Assembly (NCBI GenBank): GCA_964611585.1
Contig: CAZTAK010000030.1
Location: forward strand, 1-32,384
Origin: CAZTAK01 sp964611585
GTDB lineage: Bacteria > Pseudomonadota > Alphaproteobacteria > SHVP01
Reading direction: 5' to 3'
DNA: 32,384 bases
Below, one piece after another: positions 31,403 through 32,384 of this stretch (position 1 is the first letter of the stretch; each line of letters opens with the position of its first letter). Below the pieces are notes generated by a model, which did not search any database, was not told where the DNA came from, and was given only the letters and a program-made list of their open reading frames with translations. A program made the translations under genes and the position numbers.

Positions 31403-32384
31403 TCAGGGGTTGACGTAGTACTGCATGCCGAACCAGCGCCAACGCCCGTCGGGTCCGGGAAGGGTGCAGTTGAACCGGTTGCGGCCGGCCGGAAATGGCG
31501 TTGCCAGCCGCACCTCGATCCGGGACTCGCCGAGGCGCTCGACGCCGGGCCGCTCGTCGTGCGAGGCAAAGCAGTTGAGCTGGCCAAGGTTGCCGATCCC
31601 GGGACCGACCGTAAATCCGAAGGCGGGCGGATTGTCCGTCAGCAGCGGGTCCGCCGGCGTGATGTCCGACACCGGCAGCGGCAGCGCATTGACGACGAGC
31701 CGAAAGCGGTCGATGCCGCCGAAGGTCTCATTAAAGGCAAACCGCGGCAGGTACAGGGGGTCGAGGCCGCTGTGCGCGACGCCGGAATGCTGGCCGAGGG
31801 CGGCGCGAAACCCGGTCTCGGCGACGACGGTTCGCGTCGCGTGGCTCATTTCGCCGTAGGGATAGGCGAACAGGTCGGGCTCAAGCCCTAGTTCCGCCTT
31901 CATACGCTCCCGGGCGTTGACGATGATGGCGGCGTTGCGCCCCGGGCTCGCCGGAATCATGTGGGCGTGTGAGGAAGTGTGGTTGCCGATCGTGACGCCG
32001 CTGGCGTTCAGCTCGCGCAACTGGTCCCAGGTCATGTAATTCGCGCTGTTGCGATCGACCGGATCGGTCGACACAAAAACCGTGAACGGAAGCTCGGCGG
32101 CGCGCAGTCGCGGCCACGCCTCGGTGTAGATCGAGCGGTAGGCGTCATCGATGGTGATGGCGACCGTGCGGTCGGGCAACGGTGTCCCGGCGAGCAGGGC
32201 ATCCACCACCTGCGGCAGCGGCAGCACCGTATAGGGGCCCGAGGTGAGTTCCGCGATACCCGCCTCGAGCTGCTCGAGGCGGGTATTGGTCGACGGAAAA
32301 TCGTCCTCGCCGAAGCGGTGATACATGATGATGACAGCCGACGCGCCGCCCGCGGACTGCGCCAGCACCGCGCCGGGCCACGGC
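31403..32384 (-). CDS. Polysaccharide deacetylase (NodB-type), 5' end beyond the window
   Basis: At least 326 residues are visible. The frame is still open at the right edge and reads PWPGAVLAQSAGG, which looks like the end of a signal peptide, so the true start is outside. The NodB domain follows: VIIMYHRFGED, AITIDDAYRSIYTEAW (metal Asp; the usual TFDDG is here TIDDA), GNHTSSHAHM with the paired His ligands, and FAYPYGEMS. A C-terminal region of about 90 residues (from near PLPVSDITPADP to FGMQYYVNP) is beta-rich and not recognised. Enzymes of this family remove N- or O-acetyl groups from exported polysaccharides. It precedes the aldolase by six bases. Confidence 0.9.
   Translation of the reverse strand, partial: PWPGAVLAQSAGGASAVIIMYHRFGEDDFPSTNTRLEQLEAGIAELTSGPYTVLPLPQVVDALLAGTPLPDRTVAITIDDAYRSIYTEAWPRLRAAELPFTVFVSTDPVDRNSANYMTWDQLRELNASGVTIGNHTSSHAHMIPASPGRNAAIIVNARERMKAELGLEPDLFAYPYGEMSHATRTVVAETGFRAALGQHSGVAHSGLDPLYLPRFAFNETFGGIDRFRLVVNALPLPVSDITPADPLLTDNPPAFGFTVGPGIGNLGQLNCFASHDERPGVERLGESRIEVRLATPFPAGRNRFNCTLPGPDGRWRWFGMQYYVNP

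Noticed and set aside
30608..31891. A 427-residue plus-strand frame opposite the aldolase and deacetylase
   Set aside because: Both minus-strand genes have clear families and tight spacing; this frame is their shadow.

Overview
The window is GC-rich (roughly two thirds G+C by eye) and densely coded. The gene content points to an alphaproteobacterium, probably of Rhodospirillales-like affinity. The core run olsB - mutS - [accessory block] - glnD - murJ - trpS - DUF2333 - uspA - nfuA resembles the olsB/mutS/glnD/mviN/trpS neighbourhood known from rhizobia and relatives. No rRNA, tRNA, CRISPR array, transposase or phage gene was seen. The genus cannot be read from this sequence.

Left part (1-5.2 kb): the tail of a membrane protein, a small exported DUF2141 protein, a VOC-fold protein, and a ComM/YifB-type AAA+ ATPase gene interrupted by one in-frame amber codon. 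These are followed on the minus strand by an EamA/DMT transporter and an amidase-signature hydrolase. Middle-left (5.4-12 kb): three tandem paralogous membrane proteins ending in a clear terminator, a YejA-like peptide-binding protein without its permease genes, a zinc-ribbon SAM methyltransferase, a macrodomain protein, and the ornithine-lipid acyltransferase OlsB.

Middle (12-19.2 kb): mutS is followed by two EamA/DMT transporters on the plus strand. Facing them on the minus strand are two more EamA/DMT transporters with an isochorismatase-fold hydrolase. Together with the 19.5-20.9 kb pair, this block separates mutS from glnD. The 19.5-20.9 kb pair is a divergently arranged FecR-domain exported protein and a Gly/Asp-rich exported protein whose reading frame is split at a run of nine G.

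Right part (21-32.4 kb): glnD (PII uridylyltransferase), murJ (lipid II flippase), trpS, a DUF2333 membrane protein, a universal stress protein, nfuA (Fe-S carrier) and a Bax-like glucosaminidase. A minus-strand pair follows: an HpcH/HpaI aldolase and a polysaccharide deacetylase cut by the window edge. The uspA-nfuA gap carries two strong inverted-repeat structures.

The best candidates for something undescribed are the triplicated membrane-protein family, the FecR / Gly-Asp-rich divergent pair with its possible slippage site, and the structured uspA-nfuA intergenic region. All functional ideas for these are inference.
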